Numbered from the stretch's first letter, positions 6,213 through 14,938 are shown. The stretch: DNA of 19,247 nt from Sedimentisphaerales bacterium (GCA_016932895.1 JAFGCA010000411.1:1-19247); one strand, 5' to 3'. Notes: generated from the letters alone by a model not told the origin. A program made the numbers and translations.

Positions 6213-7922
6213 CTACGGCTTGACCACGCGGTTGTAGATGCGCACGTCGTCGATCAGGCCGGTGAACAAGCTGCCGGGTGCCATGACCTTCCCGCAGCCG
6301 ATGTTCAGGCCACCGTTGCACGCGCCCAGGGCAACATCAGTGTCCTCGGCGACAAGAATGTCGTCTACATAGAGCCGACGGTTGGAACCATCCCAGGTGA
6401 AACCCACGCGATGCCAGGTGCCATCTGTGATGGCTGCCTCGCAAGACAACGCCTTGCTCAACCGGTCGCCGCTGCGCAACTCGGTCATCAGCGCGCCGGT
6501 AGCTGCATCGGACGAAAGCCAATTCGCGCCTGCCTCCTGTGAGACGATCACTTGGCCCGGCGCACCGCCGTTAACCCAGGCGAAAACACTGAACGGACCT
6601 TCCTGGGGATTCAAGAGGAAATCTGCGACGACAAACGTCGCCCCATCGAGCTCCAGCGCGCCGTCCACGGCACCGCCGGCAGATCGCCATGTTGGCGTGC
6701 CGATCACGGTCGCGTCATTGTGCCCCGCACTGTCCTCGGCAATCAGGCCCTCGGCTTCATCCAGCTTCCAATGGGCGATCAAGTAAGGATTCGGGATCTC
6801 CTGGCCCCAGTGACTCATCAGGATCTCCAGATCGGCCGCGTCGACGATGCCGTCCCCGAAGACCGTCGGCCCGATATCCAGATCGGGATCATACTGGCCC
6901 CAGGACTCGATCATCCGCAGGAGGTCCTTGATATCGACCATCCCGTCGCCGTTGAAGTCCACGACGAGCGGATTGGGGTAGTATTCTTCCACAGTCGAAA
7001 GCACATCATTAAAAAGCGTTACTGTTCCTCCAATGACATAAATCCTGCCGTTCAGTGCCGTGATAGACAGGGCACCTCTCGGGGTCGGCATGTCCGCTCT
7101 TGCCGTCCAGGTGTCCGTCGCGGGGTCATACTCCTCTACCTCTGCATCCGGAGGTCCGGCATCTCCACCAATGACATACATCCTCCCATCCACGACACCG
7201 GCGGTGGCAGATAGCCAGGATCTTGCGGTTGGCGCATCGGCCCTCCTTTCCCATGTGTCACTCGCCGGGTCATATGCAAAGACCGCCGGACTCGCCGTGT
7301 ACGCCTGCCATGAGCCAGCGATGATGTATATCTTGCCGTCCACCACGCCGGCGGTGTGGAGATACCTTGGTTCAGGCAGGCTGGCCTTCCGCGTCCAGCT
7401 GTCCGTCGCCGGGTCGTATACCTCCACGGTAGTGAAACCAGGGCCGCTCGTGTCCGTCGCGCCTCCAATGGCGTATATTCTCCCTTCCACCTCGCATGTA
7501 CTAAGTAAGAACCTTGCCGTCGGCATATCGGCTTTCCTCGTCCAGGTGTCCGTCGCAGGATCGTATTCTTCCACAGTCCGGCCGCCCAGTGGCGCGCCTC
7601 CAATCGCATAAATCTTACCGTTTACTACGCTGACGCCCAGACCCGCTCTTGGTGTCGGCATATCGGCCTTCCTCGTCCAGGTGTCGGTTCCCGGATCGTA
7701 TTCCTCCATGGCTGAAGAGGCCATATGCGGCGCTGGACCGCCTCCGATGGCGTAAATCCTCCCATCTACTGCGCACGTACCCAGCAACATCCTTGCGGTT
7801 GGCATATCCGCCTTCGTTGTCCAAACCTCCCCGACGGCCACACTCGGTGAGATCAGGGCGAGGGTCAGAAACGTGATGCTCAGGCTTCCTCTGGCGTGAT
7901 TCTCCCATGTCGGCGTCTTCAT
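6213..7922 (-). CDS. Secreted kelch-repeat protein with dockerin-like EF-hands and LamG-like domain
   Basis: 569 residues. A signal peptide covers about 1-31 (SLSITFLTLALISPSVAVG). Six kelch repeats of about 49 residues begin near 35, 84, 128, 177, 226 and 275. Each carries [KR]A..P..R, then DG[RK]IY.I[GA]G, then YDP.[TS]D[TS]W, enough for one six-bladed beta-propeller. Residues 320-373 hold two dockerin-like calcium loops (DFNGDGMVDIKDLLRMIESWGQ and FGDGIVDAADLEILMSHWGQ). Residues 380-569 form a concanavalin/LamG-like module (AHWKLDEAEG, DGTWHRVGFTWDG, LFTGLIDDVRIYNRVV). It is probably exported and may bind glycans or proteins; the ligand is unknown. The ATG at 7922 has AAGGGA upstream. It is a single-gene unit ending in a strong terminator, divergent from the ECF sigma gene at 8166. 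Confidence 0.88.
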   Translation of the reverse strand: MKTPTWENHARGSLSITFLTLALISPSVAVGEVWTTKADMPTARMLLGTCAVDGRIYAIGGGPAPHMASSAMEEYDPGTDTWTRKADMPTPRAGLGVSVVNGKIYAIGGAPLGGRTVEEYDPATDTWTRKADMPTARFLLSTCEVEGRIYAIGGATDTSGPGFTTVEVYDPATDSWTRKASLPEPRYLHTAGVVDGKIYIIAGSWQAYTASPAVFAYDPASDTWERRADAPTARSWLSATAGVVDGRMYVIGGDAGPPDAEVEEYDPATDTWTARADMPTPRGALSITALNGRIYVIGGTVTLFNDVLSTVEEYYPNPLVVDFNGDGMVDIKDLLRMIESWGQYDPDLDIGPTVFGDGIVDAADLEILMSHWGQEIPNPYLIAHWKLDEAEGLIAEDSAGHNDATVIGTPTWRSAGGAVDGALELDGATFVVADFLLNPQEGPFSVFAWVNGGAPGQVIVSQEAGANWLSSDAATGALMTELRSGDRLSKALSCEAAITDGTWHRVGFTWDGSNRRLYVDDILVAEDTDVALGACNGGLNIGCGKVMAPGSLFTGLIDDVRIYNRVVKP

Positions 7923-8165
7923 TTCATTTCCCTTTCCAAAGAGTTGTCGTATGTGAACTTGTCCCTACTTCCGTAAGGAAACGGCGAATCCTGCATGGAT
8001 TTCAAAAAGACCCGCAGAAATCCGAGTTCGGGATGCACAATCGGTGCGGGCATCAACCTGGAGAAAACGATTGCTTCCTTGCCGACACACCGGCGCAGAC
8101 GATATGATGGAAAGGGACTGGCTGCGGTTTGACATCCGATGCATCGCCCCGGAGGCGCCGACAAG
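7923..8165. other. Divergent intergenic region, promoters for kelch and ECF genes
   Basis: 243 nt between divergently transcribed genes, so at least two promoters should lie here. A TTGACA occurs at 8129-8134 on the plus strand but no -10 follows at normal spacing. The segment 7970-7981 (TCCGTAAGGAAA) recurs inverted at 8936-8947, just after the sigma gene. No ORF with a credible ribosome site was found. Confidence 0.5.
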
Positions 8166-8933
8166 ATGGTGTACCGTGATCGCACAGATATGGGAGGAGA
8201 ACGAGAGCACTTCTTGACCACCCATTGGTCTCTGATTGAGGACGCCAAAGAGCACCAGGACCGTGACCGGGCCCTGATCGGACTGCTGCTGGAGCGGTAC
8301 TGGAAGCCGGTCTACTGTTATGTGCGGCGCAAAGGCCATGACAACGAACAGGCCAAGGACCTGACGCAAGGCTTCTTTCACGAGGTGGTGCTTGGGCGTT
8401 CGCTCATCGAACGCGCGGACCCGGCGAAGGGACGTTTTCGCACCTTCCTGCTGCACGCTCTGAACCAGTATCTGCTCGACGAACGACGCCGGGAGACGGC
8501 GCAAAAACGCATCCCGCAGGCCAAGCTGGTTTCCCTGGACGCGGGGCAACCGCCCATGCTGCCGCAGAAGGTCAGTGAACTTGGCCCGGAGCAATGTTTT
8601 GATTATGCCTGGAAAGCGGAGTTGCTGGAGCGGGCTCTCTCCGAATTGAAACAGTGGTACGTCGGACGTGGGATGGACATACATTGGGAGCTCTTTCGCG
8701 ACCGCCTGCTGCACCCCAGCCTGGAGGGGCTTGAGGCCCCTTCGCTGGCCCAATTGTGCCAGCAGTACGGGATCGAGAACGAAACCAAGGCCTCCAACAT
8801 GTTGGGTACCGTCAAGAGGCAGTTCCAGAGCATCCTGACCCGACACGTCCGTCAGACCGTCCTCTCCGGCGAGGCGGCGGAGGAGGAACTCGGTGACATG
8901 TTCCGATTCTTGAAGAAAGAAAGCAGGCCGTAG
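8166..8933 (+). CDS. Planctomycete-type ECF sigma factor linked to a Ser/Thr kinase
   Basis: 255 residues from the ATG at 8166, chosen because GGAGG lies 10 nt upstream; the in-frame ATG at 8139 has no ribosome site. Region 2 is visible in LLLERYWKPVYCYVRRKGHDNEQAKDLTQGFFHEVV and in GRFRTFLLHALNQYLLDERRRE. Region 4 is atypical: ALSELKQWYVGRGMDIHWELFRDRLL, then SLAQLCQQYGIENETKASNMLGTVKRQFQSILTRHVRQTV. This long ECF form with a W-rich N-terminus (HFLTTHWSLIEDA) is known from planctomycetes, usually beside serine/threonine kinases. The kinase gene starts 86 nt downstream on the same strand, so the pair probably forms one signalling unit in which the kinase controls the sigma by phosphorylation. 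That link is inferred from the neighbourhood. Confidence 0.9.
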   Translation: MVYRDRTDMGGEREHFLTTHWSLIEDAKEHQDRDRALIGLLLERYWKPVYCYVRRKGHDNEQAKDLTQGFFHEVVLGRSLIERADPAKGRFRTFLLHALNQYLLDERRRETAQKRIPQAKLVSLDAGQPPMLPQKVSELGPEQCFDYAWKAELLERALSELKQWYVGRGMDIHWELFRDRLLHPSLEGLEAPSLAQLCQQYGIENETKASNMLGTVKRQFQSILTRHVRQTVLSGEAAEEELGDMFRFLKKESRP

Positions 8934-8963
8934 GCTTTCCTTACGGATATGCATGTAATTGCA

Positions 8964-8988
8964 GCGCGCCGGGTTGGTCATGGCGCGC
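8964..8988 (+). other. Intercistronic hairpin between sigma and kinase genes
   Basis: GCGCGCC pairs with GGCGCGC (7 bp, all G/C) around an 11-nt loop. No T-tract follows, so it is not a typical terminator. It could tune the sigma-to-kinase transcript ratio or be a chance GC palindrome. Confidence 0.3.
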
Positions 8989-9019
8989 CGGAACCTCAAT
9001 TGGCTTTTCCCAAGGACCG

Positions 9020-12000
9020 ATGGAAGACAAGGATTCGATATTCGGCGCGACACCCGAAGGTCTCGACCGGTTGGTCTTCGAGGCATGGCAAAATCCCGAA
9101 ACGAACCGACAAGATCAACCGACGCTCGCCGCCCAGATCCTCCTGGAGCAACCCGGCGGGCGTATCGGCCGGTACAAGCTGCTCAGCGTCCTCGGCGAGG
9201 GAGGTATGGGCGTCGTTTACCTGGCCGAGCAACAGCGGCCGGTGCGAAGGCAGGTCGCGCTGAAGGTAATCAAGCCCGGCATGGACTCGAAACGGGTGCT
9301 CGCTCGCTTCGAGGCCGAGCAGCAGGCGCTGGCCCTGATGGAGCACCCCCACGTAGCTCGTGTTTACGACGCCGGTGTGACCCCGGGGGCAAGACCGTAC
9401 TTCGTGATGGAATACGTTCAAGGCGTTCCCGTCACCGAGTACTGTGACAAGCACCGGCTGACCGTCGAGGAACGCTTGCGACTGTTCCTGCACGTTTGCG
9501 AGGCCGTCCAACATGCGCATCAGAAGGGCGTCATCCACCGTGACCTCAAGCCTTCGAACATCCTCGTGACGGCCGAGAATGAAAAGGCGGTTCCCAAGGT
9601 GATCGACTTCGGCGTCGCCCGCGCCATCAGTCAACCGCTGACCGAACGCACGCTTCATACCGAGCAGGGCCAGCTTGTGGGTACCCCGGAGTACATGAGC
9701 CCCGAACAGGCGGATGCAAGCAATGGGGACATCGACACGCGGACGGACGTTTACTCTCTTGGCGTCGTTCTGTACGAGCTCATCGCAGGGGTATTGCCCT
9801 TTGACCCTGACACCCTGCGCGAACACGGCATTGACGGCGCGCGCAAGGTCATCTGCGAACAAGACCCACAAACACCAAGCACGAAGTTGAGCCGAACGTC
9901 TATGGAGGAATCGACGGAGTCCGCGCAGAAAAGGAGAACCAGCCCGCGGCAGTTGCAGCGCACTCTGCGGGGCGACCTCGACTGGATCACGCTCAAGGCG
10001 ATGGAGAAAGATCGCACCCGTCGTTACGCCTCTGCCGGTGAATTTGCCGCCGACATTCTGCGGCACTTGAACCACGAACCCGTCAGTGCCGGGCGGCCCA
10101 GCCTGACGTACAAGGCTCGTAAATTCATGCGTCGCAATCGCGCCCTGGTCACAGGTCTGGCCGCCGTCCTGACCGTTCTGATCGGCGGCGCCATTGTGTC
10201 ATTGGCATTTGCGGTCAAAGCGCAACGTGCCGGCAGGGATGCAGCCGCCGTAACCGACTTCTTGCAGAACTACGTCTTTCGCGCGATGGATGCCTCGGAG
10301 CGCGGCGGTCTACGGGTCAACATCAAGGAGGCTCTTGATATTGCTTCACAGGAAGTGTCAAGCCAGTTTGGCGACTCACCCCTGGTGGAAGCGTCCATCC
10401 GAAAAGAGCTGGGAGGGCTCTATGCAAACGTGGCCTGCTTCAAGAAAGGGGAGGACCATTTGCGGTGGTCGCTGGAGACATTCCGGCGCGAGCTGGGCCG
10501 AGAAGATCCGCGCACCATCGAGGTCCTCGATGGGCTCGGGCGTCTGTACTGGGGGTGGTGGCGGTATCGAGAGGCCGAAGAATTCCTGTGCGAGGCGCTG
10601 GAGGCCAGAAGCTCTGTTCGCGGTCCGGAGCATCCGGACACAATAGGAACCGGAAGATGGCTGGGCTGGACGTATTATGCCCAGGGATATACGAAAAAAG
10701 CAGAACAGTCGCTGGCCGAGAGCTATGAGAGCACCCGGCGAATACTTGGGGAGAGCCACCCGGAGACGATACAGTCCATGTTCTTTCATGGCTGTGCTCT
10801 CTTGTCTTGCGGTCGAAATGACGAGGCGGAGGAGACCTTGACGCGCGCGCTGGAACTATCGGCAGAGGCGCTGAGCCCCACCCATCCGCTCGTGGCGTAC
10901 CCCAGCGCTCTCCTGGGGCGCCTGTACAGCCGCCAGGGCCGGTATGTGGAGGCGGAAAACCTCCTCGGCAACGCGCTGGCGATTTCACGGGAGGCGTGGG
11001 GCGAGCACAACGGCGGGACCTTCCACAATGTAGCGGCGCTCGCGGAGAACTACGCCCGTCAGGGTCAGGTTGCCAAAGCCGAGAACCTGCTGCTCGAAGC
11101 CGTGCGCAGGGGAGAATCGCCGGAGGGATCGGATTCGGAGATCGCAGTCCAGACCCTGCCCTATCCCGCCTTCTTCTACCTGTGGCAGAGACGGTACGGC
11201 GACGCTGAAGACTCGGTCAAGAAGTCACACAGTGCCGGTCTTGCTCGCTATGGCCAGCAGCATCCAATCACCTTTCTCAACACGATCGTGTTGGGGATGG
11301 TCTATCGACAACAGGAACGGCATGATGACGCTGAGGAACTACTCCGCAGGGCAGTGGACTTCGCACGAGAGTATTTCACAGACGAAAGCGTGGCAACGGC
11401 CGCCGCCCTGCACGAGCTGGCGGCATTGTATCAGAGGCAAGGGAAATACGCCGAGGCCGAACGACTGCATCTGGAAGTGCTCAACATCCAGCGTCACCTG
11501 CTCGTGGAAAACCACTGGCATACGTTGGGTACCGTGAAGGACCTCATCGCTCTGTACGCAGGCTGGGGCAGACCTCGGGAAGCGAGGAAATGGTTCAACG
11601 TGCTGGAGACGGCCCGCGCCGAGCAAGCTGCCGCATCCCGATACACCCGTGCAAGACCGGCAAGCATTCGCCATGATTCTGCGAGGGATGCCTACACCCT
11701 GACCGCCTCTGCGTTCCCTTCGTGGGCCATCGAAAAGGAGCTTAACTTCAGCTTGCCCGAGCCCAGCTCGGAGATGTGGCAGGTCTGCGATGACCTGCAT
11801 TTCGCGCACAAGACGCTCGTCGGCGACGGCTCGATTACCGCGAAGATCGAGGGCATCGACCCGAACCATTACAGCATCCAGGCCGGTGTGATGGTCCGCA
11901 GCACGCTCGACCCCACTTCGCCCCATGCTGCCGTTGTCATCACACCGCTCGGAGACGTCGCTTTTCAATACCGCACCGTTGAACTCGGAGCTGCACTGAG

Positions 12001-12322
12001 CCGGTATGCTGCCGATGAAGTTCAGCAGCCGCACTGGCTGAGACTTACCCGTCGGGGCAACCTCTTCGCCGCGCAGCACTCCCCCGATGGCGTCACCTGG
12101 AACAGCTTCGTCGCGAACCCGAATTCCCACGAACCCGCTTCGGTCGAGATCCCCATGGATGAGACGCTCTACATCGGCCTGACCGTCAGCTCGCACAACA
12201 CCGCGCGTAAAGCCGAGGCCGTCATATCACACGTCACGGTGACAGGTTCCCTCACGCCCTCCGGCCCCTTCTCCGCATCGCAGGACATTCGTCTCCGGAC
12301 GGACCTGTCCGGGGACAAGTAG
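9020..12322 (+). CDS. Membrane Ser/Thr protein kinase with TPR and lectin-like extracellular part
   Basis: 1100 residues. The PASTA-less Hanks-type kinase spans about 51-350: GEGGMGVVYLAE (59-70), catalytic Lys82 in VALKVIKPG, HRDLKPSN (173-180), DFG (196-198) and GTPEYMSPEQ (221-230). All catalytic residues are present. A single transmembrane helix lies at about 374-397. Roughly 430-870 are tetratricopeptide repeats of the kinesin-light-chain type (for example RYVEAENLLGNALAISREAWGEHN). The final 200 residues resemble a DUF1349-like beta-sandwich: DGSITAKIEGIDPNHYSIQAG, VMVRSTLDPTSPHAAVVITP, HWLRLTRRGNLFAAQHSPDG, YIGLTVSSH. The TPRs and sandwich should face outside the cytoplasm and sense a ligand. 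The ATG at 9020 has AGGA only 3 nt upstream. It follows the ECF sigma gene, its likely target. Confidence 0.92.
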   Translation: MEDKDSIFGATPEGLDRLVFEAWQNPETNRQDQPTLAAQILLEQPGGRIGRYKLLSVLGEGGMGVVYLAEQQRPVRRQVALKVIKPGMDSKRVLARFEAEQQALALMEHPHVARVYDAGVTPGARPYFVMEYVQGVPVTEYCDKHRLTVEERLRLFLHVCEAVQHAHQKGVIHRDLKPSNILVTAENEKAVPKVIDFGVARAISQPLTERTLHTEQGQLVGTPEYMSPEQADASNGDIDTRTDVYSLGVVLYELIAGVLPFDPDTLREHGIDGARKVICEQDPQTPSTKLSRTSMEESTESAQKRRTSPRQLQRTLRGDLDWITLKAMEKDRTRRYASAGEFAADILRHLNHEPVSAGRPSLTYKARKFMRRNRALVTGLAAVLTVLIGGAIVSLAFAVKAQRAGRDAAAVTDFLQNYVFRAMDASERGGLRVNIKEALDIASQEVSSQFGDSPLVEASIRKELGGLYANVACFKKGEDHLRWSLETFRRELGREDPRTIEVLDGLGRLYWGWWRYREAEEFLCEALEARSSVRGPEHPDTIGTGRWLGWTYYAQGYTKKAEQSLAESYESTRRILGESHPETIQSMFFHGCALLSCGRNDEAEETLTRALELSAEALSPTHPLVAYPSALLGRLYSRQGRYVEAENLLGNALAISREAWGEHNGGTFHNVAALAENYARQGQVAKAENLLLEAVRRGESPEGSDSEIAVQTLPYPAFFYLWQRRYGDAEDSVKKSHSAGLARYGQQHPITFLNTIVLGMVYRQQERHDDAEELLRRAVDFAREYFTDESVATAAALHELAALYQRQGKYAEAERLHLEVLNIQRHLLVENHWHTLGTVKDLIALYAGWGRPREARKWFNVLETARAEQAAASRYTRARPASIRHDSARDAYTLTASAFPSWAIEKELNFSLPEPSSEMWQVCDDLHFAHKTLVGDGSITAKIEGIDPNHYSIQAGVMVRSTLDPTSPHAAVVITPLGDVAFQYRTVELGAALSRYAADEVQQPHWLRLTRRGNLFAAQHSPDGVTWNSFVANPNSHEPASVEIPMDETLYIGLTVSSHNTARKAEAVISHVTVTGSLTPSGPFSASQDIRLRTDLSGDK

Positions 12323-12444
12323 CCTATCACTCCGGTCGTCCCGGAGCGAGCAACATTGTGCTTGTGCGCGCCGAAGCTGCGGCGTAAGATGGAAGCGGCA
12401 ATCATTGCGGGTCCGGGTATTTCGTTTGATTGAGGAGTGCTGTC

Positions 12445-13947
12445 ATGACTGCAAAGATCAACCGTCGTCGATTCTTGGGTTCCACGCTGGCCTCGGGCGC
12501 GTTCACGATCGTGCCGCGACACGTTCTCGGCGGAAGCGGGTACGTCGCTCCCAGCAGCAAGACCGTCCTGGCCCATATCGGCATGGGCACGCAGGGATTC
12601 AATGAGCTGGGCGGCCTGCTCGAAGAACCGCAGATCCAGATCGTCGCGGTGTGCGACCCGAACAAAGACAGCAACGACTACGTGGAGTGGGGCAAGAACG
12701 GCATCCGAAACCGGATACGGACGTACCTGGGCGATTCCTCCTGGCGGGAGAACGATAGCGGTTGTCCCGGGGGCCGGGAGGTGGGCCGGCACGTCGTGGA
12801 CACTTACTACGCCAACCACGGGCGCGCGAAGGGCTTCAAAGGCTGCGCCGCGTATGCCGATTTCCGCGAGCTGCTGGAGAAGGAGAAGGACCTGGATGCG
12901 GTCAAGATCATGACGCCCGACCACCTGCACGCCACGATCTCGATCGCGGCCATGAAGAAGGGCAAGCACGTGCTGATGCACAAACCCATAGCCAACCGCC
13001 TGTATGAGGGCCGTCTGGTTCTCAAGACCGCGCACCGGACGAAGGCGGCCACGCACCTGCTGGCCTACGGCAGCGGCACCGGCAACGGCCGGATTGCAGA
13101 GCGGATCAAGCAGGGAGTCATCGGGCGGCTGCAGGAAATTCACAACTGGACCAACCGCCCGGTCTGGCCGCAGTACACCGAGATCCCGACGGATCGCCCG
13201 CCGATCCCGGACGGCTTGGATTGGGACCTCTGGCTCGGGCCCGCCCGGCACCGCGCCTACCATCCGCACTACACGCACACGGTCTTCCGCGGCTGGTACG
13301 ATTTCGGCGGCGGCTCCATGGCGGACATGGGCATCTACAGCCTTTGGCCCGTGTTCACGGCGTTGAACCTCGACGCGCCCGCCAGCGCCCAGGCCTGGGC
13401 GACGCATACCTGCGCTATCGCCGACAACGTCAGCCGGCCCATGAAGAATGATTTCTCGTATCCCACCGCCTGCGCGTTGCGTTTCCACTTCGCGGCCAAA
13501 GGAGACACGCCGGCACTGGATCTGTTCTGGTATGACGGCGGCATGAAGCCGCGCCTGCCCCGGGAGATCGAAGCGCACGACGTCGCGATGGACAGGGAGG
13601 GCATCCTGTTCGTCGGCAGCAAGGGTGCGATCATGGCCGGCTTCCACGGCCAGGACCCGCGCCTCTTCGCCAAGGGACAGAACAAGGCGCTGTCCCTGGA
13701 CGAGGCGTCGCCGCAGGCCGGACGCGGCCAGCGCCACAACCCATGGCTGAGCGCCTGCCGGGGAGGCGAGCCCTCACCCGGCAGCTTCCTCAACGCCGCC
13801 GGCATTACCGACACCGTCAACCTCGGCACGGTCGCCCTCCGCGCCGGCACGAAGGTGCGATTCGACAGCCAGAACACAAAAATCACCAACGCCCCCGAAG
13901 CCAACAAATACCTCTACCGCGACTACCGCAAAGGCTGGGAACTGTAG
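12445..13947 (+). CDS. Tat-exported Gfo/Idh/MocA-family oxidoreductase
   Basis: 500 residues from the ATG at 12445, with GAGGA 8 nt upstream. The N-terminus has a twin-arginine signal (NRRRFLGSTLASGAFTIVPRHVLGG). The NAD-binding Rossmann part follows (VLAHIGMGTQGFNE ... IVAVCDPN), with a roughly 60-residue insert before FKGCAAYADFRELLE. TPDHLHATISIAAMKKGKHVLMHKPIA contains the family's KP motif at 180-181, with MHKP where EKP is usual. The C-terminal sheet domain includes HNWTNRPVWPQ, GLDWDLWLGPARHRAYHP, YDFGGGSMADMGIYSLWP and NPWLSACRGGEPSPGSF. Family members oxidise or reduce sugars and related alcohols, often in polysaccharide breakdown. Export before or with the folded cofactor is the expected role of the Tat signal. 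The substrate cannot be told from sequence. Confidence 0.92.
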   Translation: MTAKINRRRFLGSTLASGAFTIVPRHVLGGSGYVAPSSKTVLAHIGMGTQGFNELGGLLEEPQIQIVAVCDPNKDSNDYVEWGKNGIRNRIRTYLGDSSWRENDSGCPGGREVGRHVVDTYYANHGRAKGFKGCAAYADFRELLEKEKDLDAVKIMTPDHLHATISIAAMKKGKHVLMHKPIANRLYEGRLVLKTAHRTKAATHLLAYGSGTGNGRIAERIKQGVIGRLQEIHNWTNRPVWPQYTEIPTDRPPIPDGLDWDLWLGPARHRAYHPHYTHTVFRGWYDFGGGSMADMGIYSLWPVFTALNLDAPASAQAWATHTCAIADNVSRPMKNDFSYPTACALRFHFAAKGDTPALDLFWYDGGMKPRLPREIEAHDVAMDREGILFVGSKGAIMAGFHGQDPRLFAKGQNKALSLDEASPQAGRGQRHNPWLSACRGGEPSPGSFLNAAGITDTVNLGTVALRAGTKVRFDSQNTKITNAPEANKYLYRDYRKGWEL

Positions 13948-13991
13948 ACTCCGCCACAAAACTGGCGACCTGACGCCGGGAGAGGAAATGT

Positions 13992-14681
13992 ATGAAGACG
14001 CCAATCACACGCGACGAGGACATGTCTCTAACGCAAGAAACCTGCGCAGCCATTGCCCTCGTGAAGGTTGGACTTTTCATGGTCCAACGAATGGAAAATG
14101 TCGAACATGCCCAACTTGCGGTGCTGTCGAATGGGCTGGAGAGAATGCTTAAGTTGATCATTCTGCTGGACTTCTTTGCCGAGAACCGACGTTTTCCGGA
14201 ACTCGACGAATACGAAAAGACGTTGAAGTGCAAGACACACGATCTGCGCTCGCTGCTGCGCGACGTCGTGAAGATTGTCGAGAAGCAGAAAGACGAGGAA
14301 GTTAGAGAAGAAGCATCGAAGGACCTTCACTTTCTCGAATCCCCAGAGGGGGTGTTAAGCAACCTGCTGGACATCTTCTCTGAGTATGGCAGGCAAGGGC
14401 GATATCATGACCTGAACGCATTGGTCAAGGCAAATCGGTCACAGAGTGATCCCACTTTGGAGTTCGAGAGCCTCCTGGGATCGAAGCCCGCCACCGACAT
14501 CATCGAGGCGATCCAGAAACTTGCGCGAGAGCTTTGTCGGATCATGCACTGGAGAATGGGGGCGAAGCTTGCCGACGACATGAATCAGATACTTGGGGAT
14601 TTCTTGTACATGAAGGACGCTGACTTGTCGACCGTGGCATTCGAGGGATTTCCACCCCCGCAGGGCCGAAACGAGGCGTAG
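13992..14681 (+). CDS. All-helical protein of unknown function, possibly HEPN-like
   Basis: 229 residues, no named family recognised. The ATG at 13992 has GAGG 6 nt upstream; a second ATG (residue 11) is possible. Predicted to be almost all helix, without signal peptide or membrane segment. Residues 44-90 (LSNGLERMLKLIILLDFFAENRRFPEL ... KTHDLRSLLRDVV) resemble the part of HEPN-fold proteins that has a long helix, a turn and an HDL motif. Residues 179-186 (RELCRIMH) fit the HEPN R-x4-6-H nuclease pattern, but they could match by chance. HEPN proteins are common RNases in toxin-antitoxin and phage-defence systems, which would suit the helicase and HicBA-like neighbours. The HEPN call is inference with low certainty. 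It is convergent with the helicase gene. Confidence 0.65.
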   Translation: MKTPITRDEDMSLTQETCAAIALVKVGLFMVQRMENVEHAQLAVLSNGLERMLKLIILLDFFAENRRFPELDEYEKTLKCKTHDLRSLLRDVVKIVEKQKDEEVREEASKDLHFLESPEGVLSNLLDIFSEYGRQGRYHDLNALVKANRSQSDPTLEFESLLGSKPATDIIEAIQKLARELCRIMHWRMGAKLADDMNQILGDFLYMKDADLSTVAFEGFPPPQGRNEA

Positions 14682-14938
14682 TCGTTCGAGGAGTCCCAAG
14701 ATCAGCTCGGGATATCTGCGGACACCATACTCAATTCGGAACAGAAAGAGGTAAGGCGTCCCGGGAATTAAACCCATTTCTGGTTCAATCCGCAGCGTAA
14801 GTGCTGGCACGGGATTCTCGTGCTTCCACCACGTCTCCGTCCTATCATCACACAACCAATCATGCCAAGAGGACTGCCGCCGAGCCAACCCCTGGCAGGA
14901 AGACGGCCCTCGAAATCCCCAAAGAGGACCGCGCACTT
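14682..14938. other. Convergent intergenic region with palindromic repeat
   Basis: 257 nt between the convergent helical-protein and helicase genes. It holds repeat copy 1 (14711-14770) and a small hairpin (GCACG...CGTGC, about 14804-14820). An open frame crosses it on the minus strand but lacks a ribosome site. No clear terminator was found for either gene. Confidence 0.4.
14711..14770 (-). repeat. Palindromic repeat flanking the helicase, copy 1
   Basis: 60 nt that match 16639-16698 at 47 positions by my count, in the same orientation. The core GACACCATACT...GTAAGGCGTC is an imperfect inverted repeat. The motif resembles, from memory, the GGGGACACCATACTTAATTC palindromes associated with RAYT (Y1_Tnp) transposases. 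No transposase gene is seen here. Confidence 0.7.

Noticed and set aside
6820..6970. Functional dockerin for a cellulosome
   Set aside because: The EF-hand-like repeats are internal, and no cohesin or cellulase is seen in the window. Such repeats are widespread in Phycisphaerae secreted proteins without cellulosomes.
8996..10075. 359-codon minus-strand frame opposite the kinase domain
   Set aside because: It lies fully across conserved kinase motifs on the plus strand and has no recognisable family.
12330..12346. Hairpin CTCCGG-TCGTC-CCGGAG just after the kinase stop
   Set aside because: Only 6 bp and no T-tract follows. It could help end transcription, but the evidence is too weak for a terminator call.
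12169..13737. 522-codon minus-strand frame opposite the oxidoreductase
   Set aside because: It mirrors the Gfo/Idh/MocA gene. It arises from high GC at third positions and has no motif of its own.
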